Below, piece by piece: positions 48,060 to 61,898 of a stretch of 64,000 nt of DNA. A model generated the notes under the pieces. It had not been told where the DNA came from, searched no databases, and saw nothing but the letters and a program-made list of their open reading frames with translations. Source of the DNA: Isoetes taiwanensis (Eukaryota; Streptophyta; Lycopodiopsida; Isoetales; Isoetaceae); assembly GCA_021234155.1 (NCBI GenBank), contig JAJEKV010000387.1, forward strand, positions 62,001 to 126,000, given 5' to 3'. Every line of letters starts with the position of its first letter. Within the stretch, counting starts at the first letter, position 1. Position numbers and translations under genes: made by a program.

Positions 48060-49020
48060 GGCGTGATACCATGAGCAAGCATGCCAGCCATACGAAGAAC
48101 AATAAGTAGAGGTTCATAATCGAACTCAATATTGTCTTTCCCAATAGAAAAGCTAGCCACTTGTTTTGCAAAAGAGTAATCCCTACAGGGAGAGGGGAAA
48201 AAAAAAAAAACTCTTCTAAATATAGCCTTGGCAATATTAGAGTGGAAAAATAAACATATACTTTTATATGACTTGATAGTACCATAAAAGAGTTGCATCT
48301 GGAATGTGGTATGCCAAATTATATGGGGCAAACCTATGATGTGCTATATAATTACAAGCCTAGATGATGTAAGCTCTGTAAAATTAATTAAATAGAAATT
48401 TCTAATTAAATTGGAAATTTAAATAGAGCAAGCTATTAACATCTTCGCAGGAGAACGTCTTAAGGCGAATTTTTGTAACGCAGTTAATGTATGCTACTTG
48501 ATCGGGATGTCTACAATTCTTGAATTTTCCTCCTTTGTTAAAGTAGTCCCTTGGATCTTCTTTTTTTATTTCATTGCTTCATTTCATGTCTAATAATGTA
48601 CATTGTATGTCTTCCACTTTCTGCCGTGTGATTCTGGGCCCGAATAGTGTGTGGCCATCCATGCACGGTCCATAAAGACTAAGCACTTGCCAAGAAACTA
48701 TTACAGTTTCTCCAATTCCATCTCATTATTTTATCTGCAAGAAAGAACATGTCAATCAAGGGTTTAACAATCTTCTCGTTTCCATCGTTTCCTTGACCCA
48801 TGCAGATGATGCAAATAAAAGAACACCTATAATTTTGGAACTGTCATACAACATGGTGGCCAGTTAAACGATGCTGTGGAAATGTTGCCAACCAAATTTG
48901 CAGCATCACGCAATTCCAATAACATCTTCAGTCCCCTGGGATTTTATTGTCAGATCCTCAATTGATGCCATGCACCAGCTATACCACTCTACACATTTAG
49001 ATTCCACTTGACTTCAAATG
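48060..49020. other. Intergenic, nothing identified
   Basis: AT-rich, short runs of A; minus ORF 47951-48331 overlaps the LINE start and is not credible. Confidence 0.4.
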
Positions 49021-49480
49021 GCAGTATTACAGACATCTTAGCATTGTGGGGTCTGTAGTGGTTTTCAATAACATTTCATCTAACTTTGCCACAAAATCTG
49101 GGGGTAACTCAAATAGTTCACGGGTAATTTGCTGCTGAGACCATATTCTCCATTCATGAAAGCCAGCATATTGAGAATGCTTCTTAGCCTGCCTTATGCC
49201 AGGCGCATTTAGCCCTTGCTTACACACACGATTCACAATACTAGTATTGGAAGTACCCTAAACTCTAATAAAAAATTCCGTAAACTCATAGACATTTAAT
49301 ACTCATGGGACTGTTCGATTCCTCTTTAAACTCCCAAGTGCTCATTCTGCTAGTTCCTGCCACACCTATCTAACGATTGTCTTTTCCACTCCAAACTTAT
49401 TGCAGATTGTAGATGTTAATCTTTTCCCTTGATCATGGTTGAAGGTGACATTATTCGACTTTTGGTGCTGCAATGGCTCA
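49021..49480 (-). pseudogene. Unrecognised coding remnant
   Basis: ORF 49236-49027 (RQAKKHSQYAGFHEWRIWSQ, then QQITRELFELPPDFVAKLDE). Its upstream continuation is GKRLTSTICNKFGVEKTIVR, stop, VWQELAE, with several stops. The upstream part looks like a helix-turn-helix, so a transposase or element gene is possible. No family assigned. Confidence 0.35.
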
Positions 49481-49984
49481 TTCTTGTATATTTTTCAGTA
49501 CTATAGATGTCTCCATCCTGAATATACCAACAAGATTTGCTTGTTCGAAGTGCAGCCATACCTCAGTCTTTAGTGGTAGCAAGAACTCACTAAGAATAAA
49601 TAGATGGGTACGACTATATAGGCACAAGAATGATTGTGCAAAAGGGCATAACGAACATGCATCTTTGCCTTTACACTTCTGCTACATGTGACACGAAAAT
49701 AATATGGTGACCTGGAAGAAAGGCATGGTAACATGAATTCAAATCTAATCCTACTCAACCACATATTTACCAAAAATCTAACCCTACTCAACAATTGTAC
49801 ATGCACATTATCCCAATTCAGTCCCATACACAGACATCCTATGGCACACTCGCCATGGGCATATTCCACAGCCCTTGGAATGATTTGACTAGTGCCATCT
49901 CAAGCTTTTTATGTCCAAAATTTGAGAAATATATTCCTGGTACGATCAAAATACCTTCAAAGCCATATATGTCTGCAATAGGGT

Positions 49985-52900
49985 TTATCGGATTGTGCCT
50001 GTCATATTCGCTCCACCAAGGTTGGCACCTTCCAACAGCTGAGGAAAAAACATCCATAGTAACCACTTGTAAGCAATAAAAGCAAGTATTTATCTGTCTA
50101 TGGTACCAGAGAATTGGACGTACCGTGCTTCTTAAGTCATTATATGCCAAATATGCCCTATGAAGGTTTGCCGAGCGTAAATCTGTTTCGTCCAATTTGG
50201 CACCCTATAAACATTCAAATAAAAAAGAACTGGATAAAACTAAGTTTAACCAGATGAGCTCAATGACGAAGCAATTAATTTTAAAGAGACAAGCTTGGCT
50301 TAACAGTCCACTAGGAAAGGGTCACCAATAGTGAACCATGGTCCAATAGTGGACCATAGTAATTAGGATCAAATTTCCAATAGTGAATCAACACAAAATT
50401 ATTGTCTCAATCTACACAATTGAATGAAGTGGGTGAAAAAATTGGTTTCAATCTTGATCATCAAATTTTTATCCACAATATAGGGTAATTGAGGATCCTT
50501 ACTATTTATAGACAGGCGCATTTCGAGGGGAGATCTCATGGGCTATATGTACCCAAAACATATAAGCAATACCTCAAACCAAGTTCTGTTAAGCCATGCA
50601 AGTTAATTAACAAGAATACCTTATTTTCGATGTTTTCTTGTCCAAATTTTTTAAGTGTCTCACTATTCGTACATTCCCTAGTAGGCTATTTTATTTAATA
50701 TTTGAGGCTTCAAAGGTTGTCCATAAACTATTATATCACAATTTTTTTACTTTCCAAAAATTGACACAAGTAGGATAGCACGTAAAATTAAAACTAAAGC
50801 TTTCAATTCAACAAAATCAGGTACTTACCTTTAAATTTGCTTGCTCTAGGTTTGCTCCGGCAAAATTAGCTCCTGTAAGATCTGCATTCTGCAAGCAAAT
50901 GCCAGCAGTAAAGAGCATAAAATCAACAGTCAAATTATCAATTTGCAAAATATTTCACATTTATTTTGAGGTGGAGCTATTGATGTGAAACATTAATTAT
51001 CAGAAGAAGAAATGCTCATGAAAGAACTCCTTCGCATAAGCATGGGAGGTGCAATGTCTTTCGAAAACCTTAAGGGAAACTTAAAAACTTTGGACGAACT
51101 AATTTATTTCTTTAAATCTGCAGAATCCTGGAAACAGTGATCTTGTAGGCGGCATGACTTGAATGTGTGTTCTGTGGGACGAGCTGCAACTTCTGCTAGA
51201 ATGATGAACTACATCTCTAGAAGATTGCCATAGATATAGGATCTATAATCCAAAACTAAAGAACGCTTGTACAGAATGTTGCCGAACTGGTCATATGTTA
51301 CACAATCACAAAAATGGTATTCATTCAAAACACTTCGCCTACTCCTTGCACTATTTGAATTGTGTGCCAGTGCCAATGGCCGCTCGATCTTTAGGTGACG
51401 TGAGCCAACTCTCATCTGACAGATAAGACGAGAAGCAGGCAAGGTATATTGTTGCATTATGTAAATGATTATGATATCACTTCCCATTTTATCTTTGTGC
51501 ATTTGGCTTCAATTGATTTAAGTCAGGCAAGATAAGAGTGAAGATCAATGGGAATATTCCCTTGGTACAGACTGATTATGATGCTTATTTATGTATATTA
51601 TGTTTACGGCTGGCCTTGCCTAAAGGCTTAGCTTTGATCTCAAGGAAAATGCAGCTTCAGAAAAGATGCATAGATTAATATGACCTTTTTGTTGCACGTC
51701 TTGGCTAAGGTATATGATGGACAATGCTTGCACATCCAGATCAACACTCAAAAGTGCAACAAGTTCGTTTTTGCAAGATTTATTTGCAACTTCTGCAAAG
51801 TGCAAAAGTTCTAAATTTGTTTGACCAAGTTCGGATGACTAGATTATGTATCTGTCCATATAAAACTTGCAAATCTCATAATGTAACACAATTATAAAGT
51901 TGTAAGTGACTGGAATCGTGAAATAATACCTGCAAGTGTGCTGATCGTAAATCTGCTCCGAGGAAGCTGCAGTTCACCAAACATGCATCTGCATTTTGAA
52001 ACTGGAACTTGGTTACTACATAGTATATACAGGAAGATCGAAGCCATTAATAAGGTTCTGTATCTGATTGTTAATGCTGACCCATTACAGACATTCTGCT
52101 TTTATAAGACCCATCCACATTTGGGACATATAGTCATTGAGGTCGAGTACTTGCTAGGAATAGGACTCCTAGGGGTAGTTCACTTGCAATATCTTTGGAT
52201 AATACACATGGCTTACTGTGAGCATTAACATCAGTTTCCTGTAAACATCATGCACCACCATCCACATGATACCTACTTTATGAGCAAACATCGATGGGCT
52301 AACCATACAGTACCTTGTCTCTACAAAATTCTCTACAAAGTTCAGCAGAATCCAAACAAATGCCCAAAAATCCAAAAATTTCCTGTCCAAATAATTATGG
52401 GGATGGTAAAATATACCCTGCATAGTAGCGCTCTGCAGATTTGCACCTGAAAGTACACATCCTCGCAAGCTCGCACCATTGAATACCGACCTATTAAATC
52501 CTTGCATTAGACATGAAACTCATAGGCCAAACATAGAAACTATTTAAATCAATGCATGGAATCTCACTCGCGCAGTGTTGCATTGTGAAAGTTTGCACCA
52601 TCGGCATCTGCACACTGAAATATGTTGGATTCAGTGACTGACATGTTATGGAAAATAGAATGAGGAATATAGATACACATACATGGAATTTTGCAGCCTG
52701 CAAGTTTGCTCGAGAGAAAAATGTTTTGACAAGACGTGCATTACTGAAATCTACACCAGACATATCCTGCATAAATTATATCCCTTACCACAAAATTTAA
52801 CTTCGTTAAAAACAGCCCTACATATATATGTTGAAAGCATATGAAGGGCTTCAGCAGACAACAGTAGAGGATGGGCAGCTAGAAATTAAGGAATCAAAAC

Positions 52901-55900
52901 AGCATAACTAGCAGTTGAAGGGAACTGTAACTCTTGTATTTTCAGTATAACCAATTTATTGTATAGTTCACCTTTCATACATTTGTTTTGTAGAATCATA
53001 GATTCCTATCAGGGTATACATTTTGCTTGTAAAGCTTTACTGTAGAACATAAAACTAACCAAGCTTGAGAAAACTGACTGACCAATTTTGAAAGATCTTG
53101 ACCAGATAGGTTCACCCCACATAGACGTACTCGCTTGCTTTGTAGACATTTAATGACTTCTTTTCTTGATAACTCCGCTCTATTTTCATCCTCGTCATCT
53201 TTCTTTGTAAAAAATATATTCAACTGGTCTATTAGACCCTGCCACATATACATACATAGATATATCAATGGTGATTCTACATCATCATGTGGGACAGATG
53301 GGATATTTAAACTTCCAGTTATCTGCTATCAAATCGAAGTGCCTCTAGAAGCTTTACTCCATATCATAGAATCAACAGGTGTTTTCTAGACGTTGATATA
53401 TTCTTTTTCTTTGTGTTAAAATACTCCAATTTACAATAATTTCTGCTTTTTTTTACTGTTTTTCTATCCCGATTTATGCGCCAACTCCTTCATTCCTCAT
53501 GAAGGAGATGGCAAAAAAGGAGTTTCTATATTTAAGAAATGCATCATTAAGAATTTCTATGTAGAAAAATAATTGCTCGGCATCATCAAGAAAGGTGTCA
53601 TTCAAATCTAGGTTAAATTGCACACTGCACAACGGGGCAGTTTCGCCTTCTCATATCAACTGAAAATTGAGATAGAACCAGCAGCCAGGCTGCTCACAAA
53701 GGCTTTATGGCATAGCAATGTAGGAGGTTAAGCCTGTATAATGCTATGTCCTGTGCCCTATGAAATCTTGCCTCTTCTAAGATGCCATGTCCCTATGAAC
53801 CGTATTTGCGGACAAAAAATGGCATGCACTATATATCCAGGAAATAACACAGCGTGAGGGAGAAAACAAACAATGGTGCATTTCCAAATTGAGCTCCATC
53901 CAAAGGCAGATAACCTCCATCCGTTGCAAATTTTTTTGAGACCAAAAGCACATCAAAGCATATTTACAAGCGGCCCTTTCAACACAAACAAAAAGATAAA
54001 ATCATTTTTGCAAATTAAGCTAATAATGAATTAATCTCTCTAGATCCATATAATAGTTTCTATGTGGACCTACCCATACTATGGTCCTATGTTAAAATCC
54101 TCTCCTTTTTTTTCTCTTTCCTTCCTCTTATCATGGATAAAAATTTCTATTGAGGGGCCACATAAAGTACGCCATTGAAACAATGAACTGCCAGGTTTAA
54201 AATGCGAACACCTCTCCATAAGACCTATATCAATTATGCCCTTGAATGAAATTGCAATTATTGCAGTAGCATAAAAGGAATTACAGTAACAATTTCCTGT
54301 CCATAATAAGCAGCTTACCGTTAGTTGATAATACTCAGCTTCTCTTAACAGCTCATGACAGGCAGATATGTCTAATGTTGGAATAGCCCCATCTCGCAGA
54401 TAGTTTAGGACATGTCGAAAATGAGTCCCATCCCTGTCTATAAACACAGTACCCTGTTCGATAGTTAAAGAAAAACTTCTCACAATGTCATGCAGAAATC
54501 ATTCAACAACCATTATACCTTATCTTTGTCAATGTGGAGTCTGTGACGGCCACTGAACATGACCGCTAGCATTGAACTAGCATCTCGCTGAGTTAACGTA
54601 TCCACAGAAGTTGTGAAATGTGTTCCCCCTAACATGCAATTGCTCATTATTCAATAGAAGTTTCAAGTTCCTCTGTCAAACCATTGTCTATATAATCAAT
54701 TGTATCTCAATCTTCCGACATTATGTCAGTATATGTTTTGCATACGTGGGTGATGAGATGGGATTCATTTGTTGACACAGAAAACTAAAAACGCTTTCAC
54801 ATCAGAAGGCAAACTTCTGTCTACACAAATTAAGAGAGGTGCTGAACATTTTGTGGCCACAACAGTAATCAGAAACTTGAGATTTGTACGGTTTCTGGTA
54901 TGGCTATGTGTTGTATATGCTGACCTTAACTGTTTTAGCTAGGTTCCATGCCCAAGTTAAATAGAAAATTGCTTCACTCTTTTATTCTTAGTAGCAGAAG
55001 AGCATGAGCTAAAGACGTCTGGATTTCTTCACTATATCATCACAAAGATCTCAATGTAGGGTGCACCAGTAACAAAAGTAACTAAATTGTATTCTTTCAG
55101 TTTCCACTCAATCCTTTATAACTGGGATTCCTCAAAAACGCTGGCCCAGAAGGCTAAGAGAGAATATTGACACGTAAAGGCTGCTTTTCTTAGAAATGAA
55201 TTCGATGGGCTCCCTCCTTTTTATATTATTTACGTCACTTCCACAAACAAAAGATAAATCGGTTTGGCTCAATGCATGGCAGCTATATAGGCTGGACACT
55301 ATGGATCCCCAAGAATATCCTCACAAAGAGTTTGTAAATACTCAGCAGCATTACTAAAGGCTTAGTCAATGCCCTGGCTACCTAGATGTTCACCTATCCC
55401 AGGTTGTACAACACAACGGGAACGGCTTGAGATCTTAATCATCAGCTTATCTATGCATGCCAAGTAGGAATTGACTATTCACTACAAGTTTGCCAAGATA
55501 AGCAAGTCATGGGGTGATTAAATCGAGTAAACTTTCTGATGCCATATTTGTTCTAGGTGTTCACTTATCTGTTTATATATGTTCGAATATCAGATTAGAT
55601 AGGTGTTCCTGTAAGAGCGTAATGCAAGGGAATATTTAAGGTCGTATTTTCTAAAATATTACTCAAAAACAATTGAGACAATGTACAAGGGCTGCAGTAA
55701 CCGCAACCACTATACACTGAGTAGATCTGTGAACTTAGCCCAACAACGGTTTTTTGTGTCTGTGGCAGTATATTCCGCGTAGATACTAAGAACAAAGGTT
55801 CGTAGTGTCTAACCAGAGTGTTTAGTTGTGCAAATCTCAGACAACCCTACTGGGAAGCTATATTCGTTGGGCAGTAATCCGACATCAACAGCTTAGGTAG

Positions 55901-56088
55901 AAAATTGAAACAAAAAAGGGATCTACAGCAGTAGACTTACCAACATTGAGGTGTACAATTGAAGGGGCTTCACTGGAGGAAGGATCGGACAAACAATCTC
56001 CATTAAGAGCTAAGGCGTCCAGAGACACCGCCGCCCCACTTTTAGCGTCCTTAGAAAGGTCGTCTTCTGGTGTATAGGCAGACTCCAT
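49985..56088 (-). CDS. FIP2: BTB/POZ-pentapeptide protein, FIP2-like (KCTD type), complete
   Basis: Exons 55941-56088, 54519-54628, 54319-54453, 53083-53238, 52683-52766, 52568-52614, 52417-52490, 51930-51988, 50829-50888, 50124-50204 and 49985-50038 join in frame to 1008 nt (335 residues), every border GT-AG. Residues about 43-135 are a T1/KCTD-type BTB (SIVHLNVGGTHFTTSVDTL, DRDGTHFRHVLNYLRDG, LLREAEYYQL). A linker follows, then pentapeptide repeats of A(D/N)LxG type from about residue 170 to the end (DLTGANFAGANLEQANL, EGANLGGANMTGTIR). Arabidopsis FIP2 interacts with the formin AFH1; BTB proteins of this class can also be cullin-3 adaptors. The start at 56088 (MESAYTPEDD) is preferred over an in-frame Met at 56193. 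Intron 1 is 1.3 kb. Confidence 0.93.
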
Positions 56089-57040
56089 CGTCGGAGAATG
56101 CACTATGCAGGATGATTGTACCGCTTGATCGTATTTGTAAGTGTCAATCTCCAGTTTGGCTGATAACCGGTTCCAGGTAAAGTTTTTAAGCACCTTACTC
56201 TACCACCACGACTTTTCTTGCAATTCTAGTTTATCCACTTTAGAATGCCAACCAGGGTAGCCCTTAAGACGAAAGTTCGCCAAAAGGCTATTTTTTAAGG
56301 GTATCGAGAAATTTTGACGCTATGGTTTAGTAGGGCCGTTATAGATGAAAAAAATAAAATTAGCCAACTTTTCTACAAACAAATCTCACTCCACTGGAAA
56401 ATTCGCCACATCCACTAAGTGTCATAACTATGGATTCGCCTTATCCTCTACCCTCCTTCTCGAAGATTTCTTAAGGAATCGCCTAATATTCTAGGCTTTC
56501 TTCGTAACCTAATCTATTCTCCATATCCATTTAGGTACATATGATAATTTTAAGAGTTATTTTTGTAGCTATTGTGTTTCAAATACTTCTAAGGATGCAT
56601 TGGAGAGCATTTTTTTACAGACCTCCCTTTTAATAGATTTGTTTTATCTACAAGGATAAGCCATGTTCTCATTTGCAAAGGTTAAGTTGTGGTATTACAT
56701 CATGCAACTAGAGTCATAATGTAAATATGGATGCCGATGAATAAAATTTCACCACAGAAATTGCACTTGGAAAAAAAGACACTTAAATCTTGCACTTAAA
56801 TTCGCCTAGATTTCTCTAAAAAACATTCATGCCTAGAAAACATTCGCCAGCATAACTAATCTTGTAACTCTATTATTCGCCCGACCTTCTAAATTATGCT
56901 TAGATAAATTTGGCCTTAAGGGCAACCCTGATGCCAACAAGTAGTACCTCTGAGCTTCTCAACAAGCAGGAGGAAAATGAAGAAGATGAGGTTTGGGCAA
57001 GATCGTAGCTTATAGATCCTTTGCCGGTTGCTTAGTAGTT
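56089..57040. other. Intergenic, promoter side of FIP2-like gene
   Basis: Probable 5' UTR just above 56088, then AT-rich DNA. No other feature seen. Confidence 0.4.
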
Positions 57041-58012
57041 CTCCAAGTGGTGATCATAAAGCTTTGTGTTTCTCATCACAGAAATCCCACTTGTTTCGGG
57101 CTTTGGTAGAACCTGTTTTACTCTATCGTTCTGAAGTATAGGGGCAATGCCATTAGTGCTAGTGCTTGGGAGAGGGTGCAAAAGTCCTTTTTCACTTACA
57201 GCCTAGAAGTCAAGACTACGGTGCCCTATGCTATTCTTTACAAGAGACGGGTTGTTTGCCCCTTCAATATTCTACCATGAAGCGCCATCTCCACTATATC
57301 AACAAGGTGCATCACATGGATGATGATAGGTACCCTCTTCTTGCGCTTGCTATGGATGAATCTCCCCAACGTATAAAACGATGTTGGAAAGAGAATTGTA
57401 ATGCATGGTTTGCCCACTGGTCTGTGCAACTGGAACATTGCATGATGCTTGCTAGTTTTGATCCTGAGCTTTTGCAACAATATCTCGATGGTCGTTTTTC
57501 TCAGAAGATGTAGGATGCAGTTACTTTAGCCCAAGTTAAAATTCGTCATTATCATGCACATATAAATCCCACTTTAACACTAGGACCACAAGCTTATTTG
57601 CTTGCTTCCTTGTTCAAGAAAAAGCTTGTAGCTGTTGCGTCAATTGCACAGGGTCCCACAAGCTACGGATTGAGATAGATAGATATAAGCGGCCGCAATT
57701 GCCACAAGAAGCGAGATTATGAGCATGTTGCCAGTTCTAGGTTATTGAAAATGAATGCCACACTCTGCTAAGATGTCCTGCTTTTGAGATGGTCAGGAAT
57801 CGCTATTTGACTTTAACATTCCATTCCACGCTCCCACAACTTCAAAAGGTTATACATACTTCGGGTTCAAAGGTCTTTCCCTTGAAAAACTTTCGAGGCA
57901 GGGTTTTTTAAACCTAGAAGTAATGGATGTACTAGGCCATTGTATGGGTCCCATGACCTCTTAGTTTTCATGGATGTCAAAAAATCTATTCTATTCTATT
58001 CTATTCTCATCG
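57041..58012 (+). mobile_element. LINE 3' part, (TTCTA)n tail
   Basis: Frames give LFRALVEPVLLYRSEV near 57096-57140, then an ORF 57166-57513 (MKRHLHYINKVHHMDDDRYP, then WKENCNAWFAHWSVQLEH). After a TAG comes HAHINPTLTLGPQAYLL, which parallels NHINPTLTRARYLQE in the 45.6-kb LINE. The 3' UTR ends GGGTCCCATGACCTC, then GGATGTCAAAAAATC and four TATTC units. Confidence 0.8.
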
Positions 58013-58740
58013 AGTAAAATTTCTAGATTTTTTATGACTAGATGTGTTATGCTTGCTTCCGATTCTTCAGTGCTCTGAAAAATAATGAATTAGTACCCAG
58101 CTTAGATTCTTGAAGCCCTTGTTAGGGCATTGAAGAGAGAGGGTATTTCAAGTTTGTGGGACATCTATTGCAAATGTTTCAAATCAGCTCCCATCGTGAT
58201 CTCTTAAGTCATTTTGCATTTTTCAAAGAGGTAAAAGTGTACTACAAATATTTTGTTGGTTGAGTTTGCAAGACGTATGGCAATGTAGAAATTGATATGC
58301 AATTGTTCTGAATAGATTTTTGTACTTAAAACAATTTATATTTTCAGCCTAGCAAATAGGTATCTTGAACAGTATTTCTTTGGAAAAGCAATATTATATT
58401 GAACAACCCTTTGTCAATGCAAGAACTCGGTAGTCTAATATGATAGACATTTCGTTTGCTATGAAACATATACTTACAATAACATCTATAGTGAAGTGCA
58501 CAGATGACTTGTGATTTGAAATTTTGTATTCACTATCTCGTAGAGACCCTACAGTAACAAATACATAAGTGTGTAGCCCAATTGGAGTTGTCAAGAAAAA
58601 AACAAAGTATTCATGTTTTGTTATATAAGTTTCTCGTGCATGTAACAACTTATGTACATATGTTGTAATACTGAATGAACACTTCTAAGGTCTTCAGACT
58701 TGACTTGATGATGTTTTTGCACTGACCCATATCTGATAGA
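58013..58740. other. Intergenic, nothing identified
   Basis: AT-rich DNA between two oppositely oriented LINE fragments. Confidence 0.4.
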
Positions 58741-58744
58741 TTTG

Positions 58745-59661
58745 ATGTCAAGAGGCGAATTGCAGTCGATCTAAGAGATATTGTTGAGCTATACACATAA
58801 TTCTAGGATTCACTTCTTTTTGATAAATTCCTATTTTCTCTTTTGCATTCACCCTTAGCTTCTCAATTATCTTAGTCCTAACCAAATCATGCAAAGCTAT
58901 TGGTTGATCATGCAAATCATTTATAGAAATGTTCCATCGGTCCAACCATTTTTTCCCCTTCATGGAACCATCCAGCTTATTGCATTTCTTGCATAACCTT
59001 AATCAGGAGACGATCACATGGCAATGACTGCCTTGTAGTGGAAGCATGCACGTTTCTGCCAGCATCATAGGGTACAGCGTCTGTATCTTGACCCCCAGCT
59101 CCTCTAATAAAAAATGCTTCCATACTGCCTCAATATCTTTCCATTTCTTTCTTGCAAAGTCTAGACCCGAAACTTGACATCCATAAGTGTAATTGGTTGT
59201 ACTAAAGCATGATATATATGTAATCTCATGTTCCAATCTATAAATTGCATTTTTTAACTTCTGGTTTGCATAGAAAATAAAGCTTTCCTTTCCCCAATTA
59301 TTCTTTTGTCAATGGCACGATTCATTTGTAGTTGTCTGTCAACTCTAAATCTAGATATTTATAGCTTCATACATGCTCTACTACATCCCCTTTAAATATT
59401 TTTTTCTAGATTCAAAGATCATAATCTTTGTCTTTTCTAAATTCACTGACATATCTGTATGACTACTAAAAGCAGCTTAAGCATCAAGATGCCTTTGTAA
59501 TCCCTCTACATTTCGTGATGTCAACACTATATCATCTGCATACATGAGTAATTGTACTCTAACCTGCTAACATTGCTCCATCTATGCAATGTATTTTCAT
59601 CCATTCTTCTAACTCATCAACGTAGATTCTAAAAAGTGTAGGAGATGTTGGGCAATCTTGT
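58745..59661 (-). mobile_element. LINE RT fragment
   Basis: Minus strand: DCPTSPTLFRIYVDELEEW at 59605-59660, stop, then in the next frame LLMYADDIVLTSRNVEGLQR (catalytic YADD) and MSVNLEKTKIMIFESRKK. After that come frames 59236-59003 and 58963-58748 with W(K)HFLLEELGVKIQTLYPMM, parallel to the FFRSELGIKMQTPYDML region of the 45.6-kb copy. Multiple stops. The gypsy LTR starts immediately after its upstream end. Confidence 0.8.
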
Positions 59662-61181
59662 TGTGACGTCCCCTACTTCGTCTACGATGCTCCCAGCGTA
59701 TCGGAAGGCGGTGTTCATCCCCCTGGCAGCCAAGCTAACAAAGGCCGTCCACCTGATACCAATCCCTTGGCAAGGAATCAATGAGGAAGGATGGACGGGT
59801 CATTTGTCCCGTCTTTTCTCGGGACCGTCCTAGTTGCGGAAGCGTAAATAAACGTAAGTGCATGACATCAAATATAAACAAAGCCACCTCGAAGGGTGGT
59901 TGTACCATAGCATACATGTATAAGCACATCAGCAACATCATCATCAAATGGGAGATCCTACGTAGGGCTCAGACTCCAAGGGTATGGACTGACGGTTTGG
60001 GTCTCCAGAAGCCATTGCAGACAAAATTCATGAGAGTGGATTGGGTTGGCATAGGAATATGGCTGTTGAGAAGTCCTTTCCATCCGCCCCTCCTGTGCAT
60101 ACTTTGCAGAATAGGTTGAAGAGTTTAGGGACTGGACCGTAGCCTGCCGGGTGCATAGCCAAAGGGGCTACTACTGGGTTTTCTCCTCAGCCCCGATGAG
60201 ACAGGAAGGGGATCACCCCCTCCAGAGACACGCATGCCCATCACAGGCGGCTAGAGGACCACTGCCCATCTATGACTTGAACCTCATTGAAGGCAACGCA
60301 TCACCCAAGAGGTGTCGAGCCCATGCCTTGCCCACACGCAGTGGCAAGCCATTAGACCTAGCCCGTTAAGATCCCTGGTAGGCTTTATACACCAAAGGGA
60401 TCGATCTACAATGGGACATGTCCTCCTTATCCACCGGCCTAGCCCTGCCACTCACAGGGGGGCTCTTATGCACAGGCCGCATTAATTGTGAATTAATGAG
60501 GCTATCTAGATACATCAACTACTGAAGCTTTAAGGGCCTCCCTTCCAACGCACAGGAGTGCGCATAGAATAGAACATCATCACCAAAGAATTGAAATACA
60601 GAGTAACATCTAATCTATCTACCTAAACATACATGGCTAGGTTCCTTCGTTAGAGCTTGTGATCTCAGTATCTATAAGGCCATTAAGGCTGATCTAACAT
60701 GCTATCCCAGCTCATTGCCAGACTAAAAGTCGGTATTGCACAACATAATCATTGTTTACCTGATCACTGGCTTGCTCCCGCACCTCGAATCGCGTCCATG
60801 CCTTTGCTTGGGTCAAAGGTAGCTGAACCTGGAAACTCTGTTGTGCAAAGGCGGTTTGGCGGTGTCTGGCAATGTGAACGCAGCTTGGCTTGGCAGGAAT
60901 GGCCCAAGGAAGCCGAAATACAAAAATGGAAAAGGTTTAGGGTTTCCCCTTTTGTCCCTTTTACATGTCCTTTTAGGTTTAGGGTTAAAAGGACATATGG
61001 GATTTTGCCATGAGGCAAAGGGGTTAAAAGCATATGTTTATAGAGATGTGCAACATACGAGGTTGCCCCTTAGGGTGCAACCCTTTACGGTTCCCAAGTA
61101 CATGTCATCACAGTGACATGTACGAGTGGCATAGCAGTATAGTATACATATTCGGATCGTATATTATGCTGGAACGTCACA
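59662..61181 (-). mobile_element. Gypsy LTR (about 1.52 kb)
   Basis: On the minus strand it starts TGTGACGTTCC at 61181. At 59662 the plus strand reads TGTGACGTCCC, so the two ends are inverted repeats of 11 bp with one mismatch, as LTR ends should be. Just upstream of 61181 (minus) lies CAAGGTGGGGATAT, a polypurine tract. Before that the frame reads ETRDAEDNINSRWG, typical of the end of gypsy polyproteins. Two of its subregions are repeated: 60570-61100 at 39.6 kb and 60006-60272 at 61.6 kb. It contains a perfect hairpin GTACATGTCA/TGACATGTAC at 61098-61123. Inserted at the end of the LINE RT fragment. Confidence 0.7.
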
Positions 61182-61898
61182 ATATCCCCACCTTGAATTA
61201 ATGTTGTCCTCAGCATCACGAGTCTCCCCTCCTTGGAAACCTGCATGATCCTTGCAACACATTTCATGCATGCAATTTTATAACAATTACTCCAAGGTAA
61301 TGTTTAAGTTTTAATTTTATAATCACATCACTTGTTCCATAACATGCTATAGTAAGGTGATCTCTCAACCCTTATATTAACATTTAATATTCACAAAATT
61401 TTATAATTTAAAGGTCCATTTGGTCTCCTTGCAACACATTATGACAAAACATGTGTTGCAAGTCTTCGCAGTGCAACCCTCCTGCCGCTAAACACTCCTA
61501 TTGGCCTGCAGGTCCAACACTACGTTAGTAGACATTTATTTATTATAAAGTTAGTTATTAGAGAACTACACATTTAATTACACTTAATTAACTATATAGA
61601 TGCAAGACTAATCTCCCGACGTAGGAAGATGATGCCAGAAGCCATTGCAGATAAAATTCATGAGAGTGGATTGGGCTGGCATAGGAACATGGCTGTTGGG
61701 ACGTCCTCTCCATCCGCCCCTCCTGTGCATACTTTGCAGAATAGGTTGAAGAGTTTGGGGACTGGACCATAGCCTGCCAGGTGCATAGCCAAAGGGGCTA
61801 CTACTGGGTTTCATATCCTCAGCCCCGATGAGGCAGGAAGGGGATCACCCCCTCCAGAGGCACGCATGCCCACCACAGGCGGCTAGAGGGCCAATGCC
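61182..61898 (-). mobile_element. Gypsy internal remnant and partial second LTR
   Basis: 61182-61265 holds the last pol codons and polypurine tract. 61632-61898 repeats 60006-60272 in direct orientation at about 93 percent, the order expected if it is what is left of the 5' LTR of the same minus-strand element with nearly all of the internal region deleted. 61270-61630 is AT-rich and unassigned. Confidence 0.55.
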
